A stretch of DNA of 64,000 nucleotides, from NCBI GenBank assembly GCA_016800925.1, contig JABCPU010000100.1:1-64000 (forward strand), given 5' to 3'. Positions within the stretch are counted from its first letter, which is position 1. Each line of letters begins with the position of its first letter. A model generated the notes under the pieces. That model was given only the letters and a program-made list of their open reading frames with translations. It searched no databases and was not told the origin of the DNA. The stretch comes from Suillus spraguei (lineage: Eukaryota > Basidiomycota > Agaricomycetes > Boletales > Suillaceae). The translations under genes were made by a program, and so were the position numbers. Positions 1-11,883 of this stretch are shown piece by piece.

Positions 1-1240
1 ATTTACACATGTTGAGTGCCGAACCCCGAGTGCCAGAGCTCGGGGTTCGGCAGTCAAAACAATGTGAGGCAATACCATAATATTGATTTACACATGTTGA
101 GTGCCGAACCCTGAGTGCCGGAGCTCGGGGTTCAGCAGTCAAAACAATGTGAAAGACCTCGATCCACATATTTTATGTGCCGAACCCCGAACTCTGGCAC
201 TCGGACTCGGGACTTCTGAGCTCCGGCACCCGGGAGTTAGCACAATGTGAGGCAATACCATGATATTTATTTACACATGTTGAGTGCCGAACCCAAGTGC
301 CGGAGCTCGGGGTTCGGCAGTCAAAACAATGTGAAAGACCTCGATCCACATATTTTATGTGCCGAACCCCGAACTCTGGCACTCGGGACTCGGGACTTCT
401 GAGCTCCGGCACCCGGGAGTTAGCACAATGTGAGGCAATACCATGATATTTATTTACACATGTTGAGTGCCGAACCCCAAGTGCCGGAGCTCGGGGTTCG
501 GCAGTCAAAACAATGTGAAAGACCTCGATTCCACATATTTTATGTGCCGAACCCTGAACTCCGGCACCCGGCCACTCGGGACTCGGGACTTGGTACTCAT
601 AATGTGAAAGATCTTGAGCAACATATTGTCAGTGCTGAACCCTGAACCCCAGCACCCAGCACTCGTGACTCGGGACTCAGAACAATGTGAGCAATAGACA
701 CCTATTGATCCACACATTCTAATGTGGAACTCCGAACTCCGAAATCTGGTAGTCTACTATTTAGGGGTTCGTGGTTTGGTACTCGGGCTTTTGCACTTGA
801 GACCGAAAACAATGTTAGGCAATAAAATGACTTTGATCCACACATTTTTGGTAGATATCTTTTTCATCTCAAATCTTGAATCTCAAGTGCCGAACCCCGA
901 ATCCCGAAATCTGGTAGTCTACAATTTCGGGGTTCGGTCCTCGGGACTCAGACACATGTCAGGCAACAACAAAACTTTATCCACACATTTTTGTAGATGT
1001 CTGTTTTGTCTCGAATCTCGAGTTTCTAGTTTCTAGTTTCTAGTTTCGTACTCTGCACCCGCACCCGGCACTCCGGCACTAGATGACTCCACACATGAAC
1101 TTTAAATCTTTCACCTTGTGTGTTGTGTTTCGGGTGTCCGGGTATCCGGAATTCAGGAAATCTCTAGTTTGAATCTCCAGTTTCGAGTTTCCTGGATTCG
1201 GGACTTGACACCCGGCACCGCACCCGGCACCTCAATTATC
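1..1240. repeat. Satellite-like tandem repeat with palindromic cores
   Basis: A unit of roughly 182-184 bp recurs (equivalent points near 101, 283 and 466), with a shorter unit at the left edge and increasingly diverged copies to about 1240. Each unit contains a GC-rich inverted motif (GCCGAACCCCGAG, short spacer, CTCGGGGTTCGGC) and alternating ACAATGTGA and TTTACACATG boxes. The array runs off the left edge. No coding sense is seen; short ORFs here are products of the repeat. The stretch 1240-1390 is non-repetitive and shows no recognisable feature. Confidence 0.85.
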
Positions 1241-1393
1241 GATGGAATGTCAGACATGATGAATTCAGGTTTTCATGCTTCAGGGTTTAGATTTTGGTGG
1301 TCGATGGTAGGTATATGCACTCATAGGGTGCATGTATCCTATGTGTTTGATTCTCTGGTGCTACATCAGCTGTATGTCTTTATGATACATATC

Positions 1394-1870
1394 TAGCCAC
1401 CCGTATATGTAATATATTTTACCTCGGCCCACCCGTCTATGTAAAATTCCCCATGTCAGCCCACCTGTCTATGCAATAATATTTTACTGCACCCTCAGCC
1501 CACCCGTATATGTAATATTCTCCCCTCGGCCCACCTGTATATGTAATATTCTCTCACCTCGGCCCACCCGTATATGTAATATTCTCTTACCTCGGCCCAC
1601 CTGTCTATGCAATAATATTTGCCTTGCATCTCTCTTCAGCCCAGCTGTCTATAATATCCTACTCTACATACTACCCAGATGGGCCCACCCATCTCTGTCA
1701 GGGATGATATCCCCCTGGCCCATCTGTCAACATCAGAAATCATGTTTCCCTCGGCCCACCCGTCTCTCCCGAAAATACAAGTCTCCCGCCCACCTGTCTC
1801 CATGGAAATAATTTTCCCCCTGGCCCATCCCATCAACATTGAGGATATACATAACCTCGGCCCATGGTCC
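1394..1870. repeat. Degenerate minisatellite, about 30-bp unit
   Basis: The motif CTCGGCCCACCCGT followed by an A/T-rich TATGTAATATT block repeats about a dozen times with growing divergence to the right. The period is about 30-40 bp. It sits between the first satellite and the gypsy fragment. Short ORFs on both strands here are repeat artefacts. Confidence 0.8.
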
Positions 1871-2281
1871 GCTGGCTGTCTTTGACGGGATATTATGTGG
1901 GTCGGGTGACCCGTATAGTACGGAGTTTGTCACTGAAGGGCTCCCCCTCTTCACCACCCCTCTTCCCTATTCCTGCTCCCATATCTAATTGACCCTTTGC
2001 TCACTGTTTGGTTGATCTTATCACCAATTTACCCCTCTCCGACAGCTTTGACAGCATTATGGTTGTGGTCAACCATGGACTTTTGAAGGGGGCAGTTTTT
2101 ACCCCTTGTCTCAAAACAATAGACGCTGAAGGTGTCGCCAATATTCTTTTCTCCAAAGTTTTCTCTAGATATGGACTTTATATACCATGCATCATGCCAT
2201 GCGCTTGCAAGTCGCAGGAACACTAAGTCTTACATACAGTATGTTTGACTGGGGATGGTCAATATTCAAGTGCCCAGTGGA

Positions 2282-3238
2282 TGTAGCGAGAAAAGTCATG
2301 CTGACTGTCAAAAACCCGTTTTCGACAAGCATCTCATTAGCGTCTGCGGCAGCAACCAAAGAATTCCCTTATAGCGAGGAAATAGCCTTTTTGCTCTGCT
2401 AAGGCGGAACTGTTCTTCTTCCATGAACCCTTACTGGATCCTCACGCCAATGCCTCATGTCCTGTCCAATTCCATCTAGAATCCATTGGTGCATAGTTAC
2501 TTCGCTTCCGCTGTTACTAAATCTACGGCAGGATTTACCTTATGTCTCAAGGGGCCGCTGCATGCTGTGCGCCTCTTTACTAACTACCCTGTTTATTTTC
2601 CTTCTCACTACCAGACTCGCATAATTATCTCGTACGCACTCGCATATGTTAAAAAGGACTTAACATACATACCATTACTGTTACTTCCTGTTACATCCTT
2701 CACTTGGACTTAGTATCTGAAACGCTCGCTAGTCACAATCCATTTGCTTTTGAACTTTTCTCCATTCGAACTTCGCTCATTGATTTAACCGCCGGTAACT
2801 TTACCGCTCGAAGTACTGTGCGACTTTCGACTTCATTACCCATAACTGGACCACAGCCAGTGATCTCGCTGGATCGCTACCTCTCTCACCAATGTTCTTG
2901 CTCGTACGGGGTTGCCGCTACCACTACCGCACCGCCAGTAGTAACAACATATTTGTCTCACTCAAGTAACTTTGTTCTTGCTCTCGCTAGCTAACCATTG
3001 CAGCTATCCTTACCGCACAAGTACCGCTGACATCGCACTAGTACCGCCGATATACTGTTACCACCACTAACCTCGGAAGTCGGAATCTTGTTGCCTTATT
3101 AGTACTTTCTTGTTTCCTTCACACTAACTTAGAAGGAATTGCTTCTATTGCAGTCCTCTTGGGTCAAACATCTCACTCGCACCTTCAGTAGGATTATTGT
3201 TGCACTTATACTTAGGCCAGCAGTAGTTTCTTCATTTC
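2282..3238 (+). mobile_element. Diverged solo LTR (family D) in gypsy integrase
   Basis: It begins TGTAGCGAGAAAAGTC and is similar along much of its length to the LTR at 3475-4360, for example in the GTTAAAAAGGACT block and the central CCATTTCCATCTAG-type segment. The right end is eroded: integrase coding resumes near 3241 and no matching TSD is visible. The right boundary is approximate. Confidence 0.6.
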
Positions 3239-3474
3239 ACTGCTCATGAACTCTCTCGTAATTCCATGTGTCAACAAATCACATCTAAATTTGTACCATT
3301 TACTAAAGGCGACAAGGTCTGGCTCGAAGCTAAGAACCTTCATCTCGGATATCCTAATTGGAAACTCGCACCAAAATGTGAAGGACCATTCACTATCATT
3401 GACGTCCTATCACCCATTACTTATAAACTTGCTCTGCCTGCACAATGGCATATGCACCCTATCTTCCATGCCGC

Positions 3475-4360
3475 TGTAGCGAACAAAGTCACACTGACCA
3501 TGAAAGTGCTGTTTTACACAAGTGTCTCATTACTGTCTACAGCAGCTACCGAGAAATCCCCTATAGCGAGCATTACCCCTTTTTGCTTCGCTGGTACCGT
3601 TTTCACTCCATGGATCATTGCCCCTTACCAAATCTCGCTACCGATGTCCTCCTGTCCATTCCATTTCCATCTAGATCCATTGGTGCATGGCATATTCATT
3701 TCTGCCATTACTAAAGCTACAGCAAGACTTACCTTACCTTCTGTGACACCGCTTGCTCGCTGCATGCCTCTTTGCTAAAAATCACGGAGTACATCTTTAT
3801 TTCACTACTGTTCTCGCTATGTATTCTGGCCGTTCATGGTACATGTTAAAAAGGACTCTTCACACATTCTGGTACTTTTACTTTTCCCTCTATGGTACAC
3901 ACGGTACTTAGGAATTGTCACCACTACTGTCTCTAATGGAATAAAGTCTTTCGCCGAAGTCACTATCTCTTAAGAATTGTTTTACTGCTGCACGCACCAC
4001 CGCTCTTTACCGCTTTCCTGCGCTTCATCACTACACTTCACCGCTTGTTTTACTGCCAGTTTCCCACGCCTTACTGCAGTTTTACCCACTTGCCACTACC
4101 GCTTGTCTACCGCTTTCCCACGCTTACCGCTAGTTTTACCGCTAGTTTCCCACAGACCAGAGGTCACTGCTAGCATCTCACTACCTCCGACAGCATTCTC
4201 ACACCACAGGTTGGGCATTATTAGACTATACTAACTTAGCATTCCCTTTAGGGTCGAACATTCTTGCCTCGCAAGAGTAGCAGACTAGGTAGAGCGCAAG
4301 ACTCGCATACTAGCTTAGGCCATGGTTTATCTACAGCCCAGGCTAGATTGTATCTTTACA
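3475..4360 (+). mobile_element. Solo LTR (family D) inside gypsy pol
   Basis: The element runs from TGTAGCGAACAAAG to GTATCTTTACA, giving TGTA/TACA ends. It is flanked by CCGC (3471-3474) and CCAC (4361-4364), a 4-bp TSD with one transition. It splits the integrase C-terminus from the chromodomain. Its last ~110 bp are nearly identical to the ends of the LTRs finishing at 6706 and 21381. Confidence 0.85.
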
Positions 4361-4642
4361 CCACACTACTCTCACCCTACAAAGAAAACAATATTCATGG
4401 ACCTAACTATGTTGAACCACCTCCTGACATTGTAGACAGCGAAGAAGAGCATGAGATTGAAGCCATCGTTGGTCATCATGGCTCTTCATCTCAACAACAA
4501 TTCTATGTCAAATGGAAAGGATTCCCAAGTTCTGAGAATGAGTGGATGAAAGAGAGCGAACTTGGTAATGCTCATGACATTCTTTGCACAACACTTATAA
4601 TATAATGTAATCAGGGATTACAACTGTTAAAACAGGGGTAAT

Positions 4643-5721
4643 GTTACAGTTCTATTTTTACTCCTTCTATCACATTCTACAACATTCTATTGTATGATTC
4701 TTTTACCTTTTTCTCATTGGTTCTTTATTATTTTAATCTCAGCTTCAATATTCTATCTCCACTTCAATTACCTTATATATTCAGACATCATCTCGAGTTC
4801 CTATTTCTTTAACTTGACCTATGCAGACCAGGGCCTGCAATCTACTGCTTTACTTGAACAACTTGTTCTAAGGAGAATGCTAGACTTCGAACTTTTGATT
4901 ACCAAATGTTTGTATAATGCCAAGCATAACAGAGACTGCTCAAGGACTGTTTGTATTTGCCAAAGCATTGCCTTGAACAAGTCACCAGCAGAACATCCAA
5001 ACTGACATGAGTATTGTGTAAATTTGTGACCTATTAGTTGTTGATGCAAAAATCCATTGCAAAGTTCAGTTCAGGTGGCAGGGAACAACCACTGTGTGTG
5101 TTTGGCAACATATTACACTGGACAAATCACAATTATCACTGGCAACCATTGAGTACCAATGTTACATGTATTTTCATGTTGTAGCTCATGATTGCTACCT
5201 GCTGGCATTTCCAGTGACCATTGTGAAGTTGATAGTATTATGAGGATTTTATAGCCTATTGATTGTCGATGCAAACATTTAACATCCATCATAAAGTGCA
5301 GCTTCAATGGCAGGTAACAACAACTGCATGTGTTTGGCAATATACATATGTGATAGTTGTGAGATAGATATATCTTTATCAGGATTATTTTTTTCTTGCA
5401 CCTTCTTTCCTTCAATACTAATACTCTCATACTATGATTATTTATTGCTTTGTCTTCAGATATAATTCAATGAACATCTGATCTGAATTTGTCATTTATA
5501 TCTATAAAAACCTTTTTCTTGCCAGTTTCCTGGTGTTCATGCTTGACTATCTCAGCAATGTACATACTGATTTTAGCTAGGATTTCATATATAGGTATGT
5601 TGCACTGCACCAGATATGAGTATGACTAAGCACAGTCATAATAGTTAGTAAACAAGGTACAAACATTAGTGATACAGACCATAGACATTTAGTAAGTGTA
5701 CACAGGTACATATGGACACGG
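4643..5721 (+). other. Presumed 3' LTR start of the gypsy element, then unassigned DNA
   Basis: Just after the chromodomain stop is a purine-rich AACAGGGGTAA tract followed by TGTTACAG. This is the usual layout of a polypurine tract and 3' LTR start. I cannot place the right end of this LTR. The rest is A/T-rich without a convincing gene; two diverged copies of a segment around TTGATGCAAA...AAAGT..AGTTCA occur near 5040 and 5268. Confidence 0.4.
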
Positions 5722-6706
5722 TGTAACGAACATATTGGCGCTGGGCTTAAAACCCCATATTTTGACACTTGTCTCACATCTACAGGAGTTACCACTTGTC
5801 CATGGCCTTCTTACCCCTTTAGCAGTACCGGCGGCATCCCACGCTTACTGCACACCATACCGACTGCCGCACCACAATCCATGAACCAATGTCCTTCCAT
5901 GTCCTTGCCGCGTCCGCATAGCTCCATTTTGTGCGTAGTTTGTTTTCTGTTCGTTATCACTGATTCCACAGCAAGCCTTATTACATGTTGCCTCGTGCCG
6001 CAGCGCCTCACACTATGTTTACTTATGGCGGTTACTACACTCCAGCGCTACTGATCTCGCCTAGAGTATTCTGAGTACATACAAATTAGGATATAAGCAC
6101 CGCGTACCCCGCACAATACAGTACCTGATTTTACACCATTGCATGTACTATAGGTCAGGATTACTGTCTAGCTCTGGATCTACCCAGTAGTGGACATAGT
6201 CTTTAAAGTTTCCTTATCACTCGTTAATACATCATGCTCATTCTCTGTTACCGCTGGCATACCACTGGACTTTCGACTGTTACTTTGACTGAACTTCCCA
6301 CGAACCACTACTTTACCGCTGAAAGTACCACGGACTTCTTTACTGTTTCTTTGCACCGCTCGCAACCTTACCACTACCACTGAGACCACCGCTCGACATT
6401 GCTCGTTCAACGCTACTGATACTGACCTTATCTCGACGACGGTAGCACCACTACTGACGACGGTAGCACTGCTACTCACAACACTAGTTCCGGCGGTATT
6501 ATCGCTGACCGCGGCAACTTACCGCTGACCACGACGCTTGTTTCGCAAATAAGTTAGACTCGAACTTGACCATACTAAATAGGCATCCCCCTTTAGGGTC
6601 GAACACTCTTGTTCTTACAAGTGAAGCAGACTAGACGGAGCGCAAGACTAACATACTAGTTTAGGCAGTGGTTTATCTACAGCCCAAGCTAGGTTGTATC
6701 TTTACA
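5722..6706 (+). mobile_element. Solo LTR (family B), 985 bp
   Basis: It starts TGTAACGAACATATTGG and ends GTATCTTTACA, with terminal TGTAA/TTACA inverted repeats. ACGG occurs immediately on both sides (5718-5721 and 6707-6710), read as a 4-bp TSD; a 5-bp ACGGT reading is possible if the first T is not counted in the element. No internal coding. Related copies lie at 19236-20679, 22972-24543 and 29118-29316. Confidence 0.85.
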
Positions 6707-6984
6707 ACGGTTACTTAGGATTAGCAATAGATAGTATAAAGACTTCAATATGACAAGTCAAACATCTCAGTCTACAGACTGAGATGTGAGTACTTATGTG
6801 TTTTCATCATTTTACTATACTAACTTTACCATTAGTTATCTTTCTAGGTATATACATTTCTAATACAATAATCTACAGACTGAGATTTATCTTTCTAGCT
6901 CACATCATAACCTTAAGAAGGTATTCAATTCATATTGTAAGTGATATAATATGTATATACTAAGGGACATGTTTCTGCAAAAGA

Positions 6985-8620
6985 GTACTCATGAAATATA
7001 TACTGTCACAGTCCCAACACAAATCAGCCCATGTATATGGTGTTCTCGACCATCTGAATACTCTGCTTATTTGGAGGTGAGTTTGTTTAAATGTTTCGCC
7101 AAGTTCATCTTCCACTCAAACACACATCAGACAAGAGCAGCTTCACCATCAACCTAGAGTTGCCTTCACATTCAATCTTCGCAGCGATGATGCCAGGCCC
7201 TGTAGTAAGCTATTCTTGTCTTTTGGCTTGCTTACCTGATGCTGATGATGCTCTGACTGCATCCCACTCTCAGGCAGTGCATTTCTTGTCTATTAGCTTG
7301 CTTACTCAACCCTGATTATGCTTTGGCTGTGTCCTGCTCTCAGGCAATGCATTTCTCGTCTGTTGGCTCACTTACTCACCCTGATGATGGGCTGGTCACA
7401 TCCCACTCCCAACTAGTGCATGTTCTCATCTTTTGGCTCGCTTAATACCCAACCCTGATGGCACTCTTGTTGTGTCCCACTCTTAGAGTATGTGAAGGAT
7501 CAGTTAATGATGTTTGGGTCTAGTCCTTGGAAATGTTCATATCTTGGGGACTTGGCCCACAGTCTCTTCCATCTGAGATGGGTCTCTTGGCAGTGTGCTC
7601 GCTTTAGAGCAAAGATGCTGAGTGGAAGTGTGCTGTATTTGAGATATCAGGGTAGACTCTCTTGTTCATTATTGTCCATTCTACTTATGACTGCTAATTT
7701 TGCCTCCTTGTCAGCTGTCTCATTTCTGTGAATTCCTTCATGTCCTGGAGACCATCATAAGGTGACATCAAAGTCCAGGTATCATCTGGCTAGCAATTTC
7801 ATTTCCCATGTTCTTGTCTTTTGGTTCACATGCCCAATGTTGGCTGCTTGTCACAGTCTCTCACTGTTCAATGAGGAAGTGTTACGAACTGGGGTGGCGT
7901 CACCAGCGACAGTGAAAAGACACAGACGGTCTGCTGGGAAGTTCTACAATGTCCAGAAGAGGACAAGGTGAAAGTACAAGGAACGGTTCCGAGTACGATC
8001 AAGGGTTCGGCCTTAAAGACAAGTCTAAAAGGTTCTACGAGAATAGAGACTAAGACTAAGGAGTGCTTAGACTTAGAGACGATTCAAGGACGACTTAGGT
8101 TGGAGGTCTAAGTGAAGGATGTTCCAGGTAAAACCCAGTAAGATTAAAGTAAAGAATCTACTACAAGTACAACGTGCTTAAATAGACCAATATGTGCACA
8201 CGGACCAAGAGAGGCGTGGGAAAGTAAGTGCGTATCCAAATAAGGAAGGCAACTATAGTACAGATGCGTTGAGCATATGAGTCAGAGTCATGTGACATGA
8301 TATACAAGTAAGGAAACAAAGAGAAAATGAATAGGGGCATGTACAACTGTAACAGGAAGTGTGTGATTTCAATGCTGGTGGTGCTTTGGCAATGGCCCAT
8401 TATCATATGGTGTGTAACTTATGTTGTCTGTTGAAATATTCACTGTTTCTTTTGACCTTGATAATGCCAGAACAGGGGTCTAAAAAGACATGTCGATGAA
8501 ATTGTCTGTTTAGGTGTGTTGCTTCAGACTGAACGGCCAAATTTTGCGACCCATTGGATTTGCATCTGATTACAAGGGTACCTACATTTAGAGTCAGGTT
8601 ACACATGTCGTCTTCCTCAG
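6985..8620 (+). repeat. Dispersed repeat, copy 1 (interrupted by a solo LTR)
   Basis: From the GTCCCAACACAAATCAGCCC block at about 7011 to about 8480 the sequence is a diverged copy of 13180-13830 (shared blocks include CTTCACCATCAACCTAGAGT and ATGGTGTGTAA). Internally it has repeated CTCACTTACTCACCCTGATGATG-type segments of about 70 bp. No intact gene is visible. The family C LTR at 7880-8354 interrupts it; the other copy lacks the insertion. Outer boundaries are approximate. Confidence 0.65.
7880..8354 (+). mobile_element. Solo LTR (family C), 475 bp, TSD GGAAG
   Basis: TGTTACGAACTGGGGTGG at the left and TACAACTGTAACA at the right give TGTTAC/GTAACA ends. The 5-bp sequence GGAAG is present on both sides (7875-7879 and 8355-8359). 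No internal ORF of note. Two more copies are at 20068-20544 and 27434-27927, both inverted. Confidence 0.92.
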
Positions 8621-9594
8621 ATTAGGGTCTGACTAGAATCTCACTTTTGCAGTGACTCTAGTGGATACAAACCAGATCAGCTCTTCTGGCATTTTTGTTA
8701 GGGTGTCGAGTGTCAAGTCAAAATAAAGGGTTTGAGGGTTTGAACATGTTCTGAACTCGAACTGAACCCTTCCAAATGCATTTGCAGGTGTCCAGTCCAT
8801 GGTTCAGCCTCCTTGCCTGAACCTGATCATTGGTTAGGTTCGGGGTTTATAAATATAGGGCCATGAACTGGACCGAACCAGACTTCAGCAGCACTAAGAG
8901 ACATGCAGAACCAATGGCAGGAGCCATTCTTCAATGCATTGTGAAGCTTGAGAAGGGCATTGTGATCATTGATGCTGATGGGGGACAATCCTATACAAAG
9001 AAAACTCCTTTATATTCATGTAAGTATAGGTTGACATTGGCATGAATTAGGTGACTTATCCCCAATGCAAAGTAGAACATATATGATGTCAAGAAAATGA
9101 TGGGATAATGGTGTCTGGCAGGCCACAGAATAGTGCACTGAATCTGTAAAAGAAGGTTCCCTCATTACATATTTTAAGGGTCAATTAGATTACTAGTACA
9201 ATGACACAAAGTAAACAAATTGTTGCCTGCCATGTGCAAACTAGTGGTGCTTGTGAGTGCTTGTGCAGGCTTGAGCTTGTGCAGGCTTGTACCAGCATGT
9301 CCCTTTCTTGTACAAATCTGTCACGAAATTTCTAGTTTGCTGATGTGCTTCTGATATTTTAATGTTGAGATAACGAAGCAGAAATAACAGTATTTGGAAT
9401 TTCGGTAGAACTGCGTTCGAAGTTTGTAGGATTCTGCACACAAGGTTCCTTTAAATTCCATTGCATGAATTGATCATTTCACTTGATCTATATTGTACTG
9501 ATTATTGACATTGCGTACAATATTAGCGGAGTATACACAGCATGGTCCATTTTTTCATGAGGCAGTGATGTACGTCACAGATTATCTACTATAC
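8621..9594. other. No gene recognised
   Basis: The stretch between the dispersed repeat and sedolisin gene 1 has no ORF with recognisable content. A small direct repeat of a GTGCTTGTGCAGGCTTGAGC-type motif lies at about 9248-9295. The DNA lies downstream of the peptidase stop codon and presumably contains its 3' UTR. Confidence 0.5.
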
Positions 9595-11883
9595 TTAGGG
9601 CATGTCCAAGACCAGTGCAAGCAATTTCTCGAAATTGGGTGTCCCAAAGCCCGAAACTGCAGGTGTTGTCAATACCAAAATAGGAAGCCACTCGCCAAAT
9701 GCACTCACCAGGATCCCATCCAGTCGTGGCCTACGCGTGGGCATCAGATTAGCGAGATAGCTTGAGGGCATGCGGATAAGACATACATTGAAGCCTTCGG
9801 TTCCACATCCTGGGTTGTTGCCCACAGTGATATCATTCAGCGCGGTGTACCCACTGGAGTACAAGAAAGGGTTGAGGAAACCGAGAGGAGTTTTTTTGGC
9901 GTTAATGCGTGCATCATTCAGCATGGAAACGAAGGAGGCGAATGTGGGTGCAGAACAGGATGTGCCGGCAAGGAGCGCATTCTGGCCCTGGTAAACGACG
10001 AGGAAGTCTACCCCCTGGGCTGATACATCGGGATAGGCCTCGATGGATGTTAGCCGTCAGGTCCTTACATACTGAAGAGGTCACTTACGCGTCCGTAGCT
10101 GCAAATAAACGACTCGGTCAATTGTACCCGAGGAAGTTCAATACACTTACGTGTTGTAAAGACCCTCGTAGGTACCAGGAGCGAGTTTTTCTAGGTACTC
10201 TGTTACGACGGCTTCTTGGTATGCTGGGCGAACGAACTGGTGGGAGTGTGTTAGTATATTAACAGGTATCAATCATAGCCGTCAAACGCCTCACATAGTC
10301 ACTGAAACCACCACCAGAGAAGTATACAGCAGTCTCTGGGATATTGACAGTAGCGCCTACAGTCGTCACGCTGCATATAATCTTTAGTTACTGTATTCCT
10401 CTCTTCGATTGCCGAAATCGCTCACTATGGACAAGAAGCGGGAAAGTTAGGCAGGAACTTCGTCACGTTGAGCCCGTCATTTGAATAGCATTGCTGTGTG
10501 GCAGGGTCGGCATTGCCATCACCAACACCAGAATCACCAGAAGAGAACAAAATAGAGACTCCACGAGTACCAAGAATTGCCATACCGCGACAGACACGGG
10601 ATGCATAGGTGAATGGGACAGTTTCTTCATTGTCACCATAGCTAGTAGAGATCGTCTGAGGAAGCGTAGGCTGCGAAAGAACATAATCGAGCCACTGAAA
10701 TCGTAGACTCATCAGTACATCAAAAGTTGGATAACAGAAGCCCAGGCTTACGTATGAATATGGCTCATTTGTATCAGTCGGCGTAACCAGATCAGGGTCG
10801 AAAGGGGGCTCGCCAGCAGTTGAGTAGAACGTTCTAGCAGTGGGCCATGTGAGTCCGAATCCAAACTGAGTGTCAAGATTGGCTTCAGAGCCTGCTGCCG
10901 CATAGGTCTGATTGTTTAGTCCACCTGTGGAACAAATCAGCAATGTGACTACCGAGCTTTGAGTGCAGCATACCGTTAACGGAAACGAAAGTGTAGTTTG
11001 AACCATAAGCAGATGGGTTTTCGAGCTGGAAGAATTGTTGAAGGTCCATGTTATTGGCGTACTGGTCCAGATAAGCAGTGATACCCAGCTGGTTGCCGTT
11101 CGTGGCAGACGTGTTGTAAGATACCGAATTGTATAACTGCTTCAGACATGAAATCGTAATCGTGCTGTTGCAACTTGCATTAATCTGATTGCCTGCAGGC
11201 CCTGTGATTGTTCCAGTAGACGTGCTCAAGACTGCAGACTGGTTAGCCCAGTGTAGCGTGCTCTTGAACGCCTCGAAGCGAGCGAACATAGTCGTAGGTT
11301 GTATAAGATCAACATGATTGTGCAAGTTCTCCGGAAGACTGTAGCTTGTGGTCCGGACAATGCTATCTCCAGTCTCAGCGTGCTTATAAACATAATAAGT
11401 CTAGACATGAAACAGTCAATAGACCGTAATCGCCGAAGACAAGATTGGTTTGCTCACGGTATCCAGCATCTCTTCGGCAAGGCTGACTGGTACACGAATA
11501 GTGACCCAGTCGTTTGCAGATGAACGAACGAGACTTTCCTCCGTCAGGCCGTATGAAGCGAGCCATTCGTTGACGATGTCCAAGGTGTCGGGATGGGGAG
11601 CCGTGAGGGCATCAGTCTCCTCCTTCGATAGGAAGGCCCCGTAGCGTGAGTGGTTGGGGTCGCTCACTTCCCAGAGGTGTTGCTCGAGCTCGGCGAACTT
11701 GTGCTGAGGCAAAGCGATCTTGAGCTCGAGCATATGATGCTTGGGTGCAGGAGTATGTCTAGACCACCCGCGAGGTGGACCATAAATGCTCTCTTTCACC
11801 TTGTGCTGGCAGCCCTTGAAGGGTACTGCGGCACTAGCAAGAGCAGCCACGAAAGGGAGCCCGAAGAGAGAGATGAGCCTCAT
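9595..11883 (-). CDS. Sedolisin (S53) peptidase, paralogue 1
   Basis: Predicted secreted serine-carboxyl peptidase of about 600 aa in ten exons: 11883-11458, 11400-10974, 10924-10752, 10694-10426, 10370-10295, 10236-10151, 10098-10089 (10 nt), 10038-9787, 9730-9709, 9656-9595. All introns are GT-AG and phases agree. A hydrophobic signal peptide (MRLISLFGLPFVAALASA) precedes a Pro-kumamolisin propeptide (exons 1-2) and the catalytic domain. The expected active-site residues are visible: E298 and D302 in SEANLDTQ, oxyanion Asp396 in SSGDSGVGDG, nucleophile Ser516 in GTSCSAP. The C-terminal GWDPVSGFGTPNF matches the family calcium-site region. A TATA-like CATATATAAC lies about 45-55 bp upstream of the ATG. 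By family it would cleave proteins or tripeptides at acidic pH outside the cell; the precise specificity cannot be read from sequence. Confidence 0.92.

Larger units (their letters stand above)
2008..4605 (+). pseudogene. Ty3/gypsy chromovirus integrase and chromodomain, split by two LTRs
   Basis: Three pieces of one pol 3' end lie in order. Bases 2008-2190 encode an integrase-core fragment (VDLITNLP...[10 protein letters not shown]...FSRYGL). Bases 3241-3474 encode the integrase C-terminal part (FTKGDKVWLEAKNL...EGPFTIIDV...MHPIFHA). Bases 4365-4605 encode LLSPYKEN, a PPPD linker and a chromodomain (QFYVKWKGFPSSENEW). The pieces are separated by LTR copies at about 2282-3238 and 3475-4360. 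Removing the second LTR and one TSD copy rejoins the frame exactly at the conserved HPIFHA/LLSPYKE junction. Gag, protease and reverse transcriptase are absent upstream, so this is a truncated, dead element. Confidence 0.85.
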
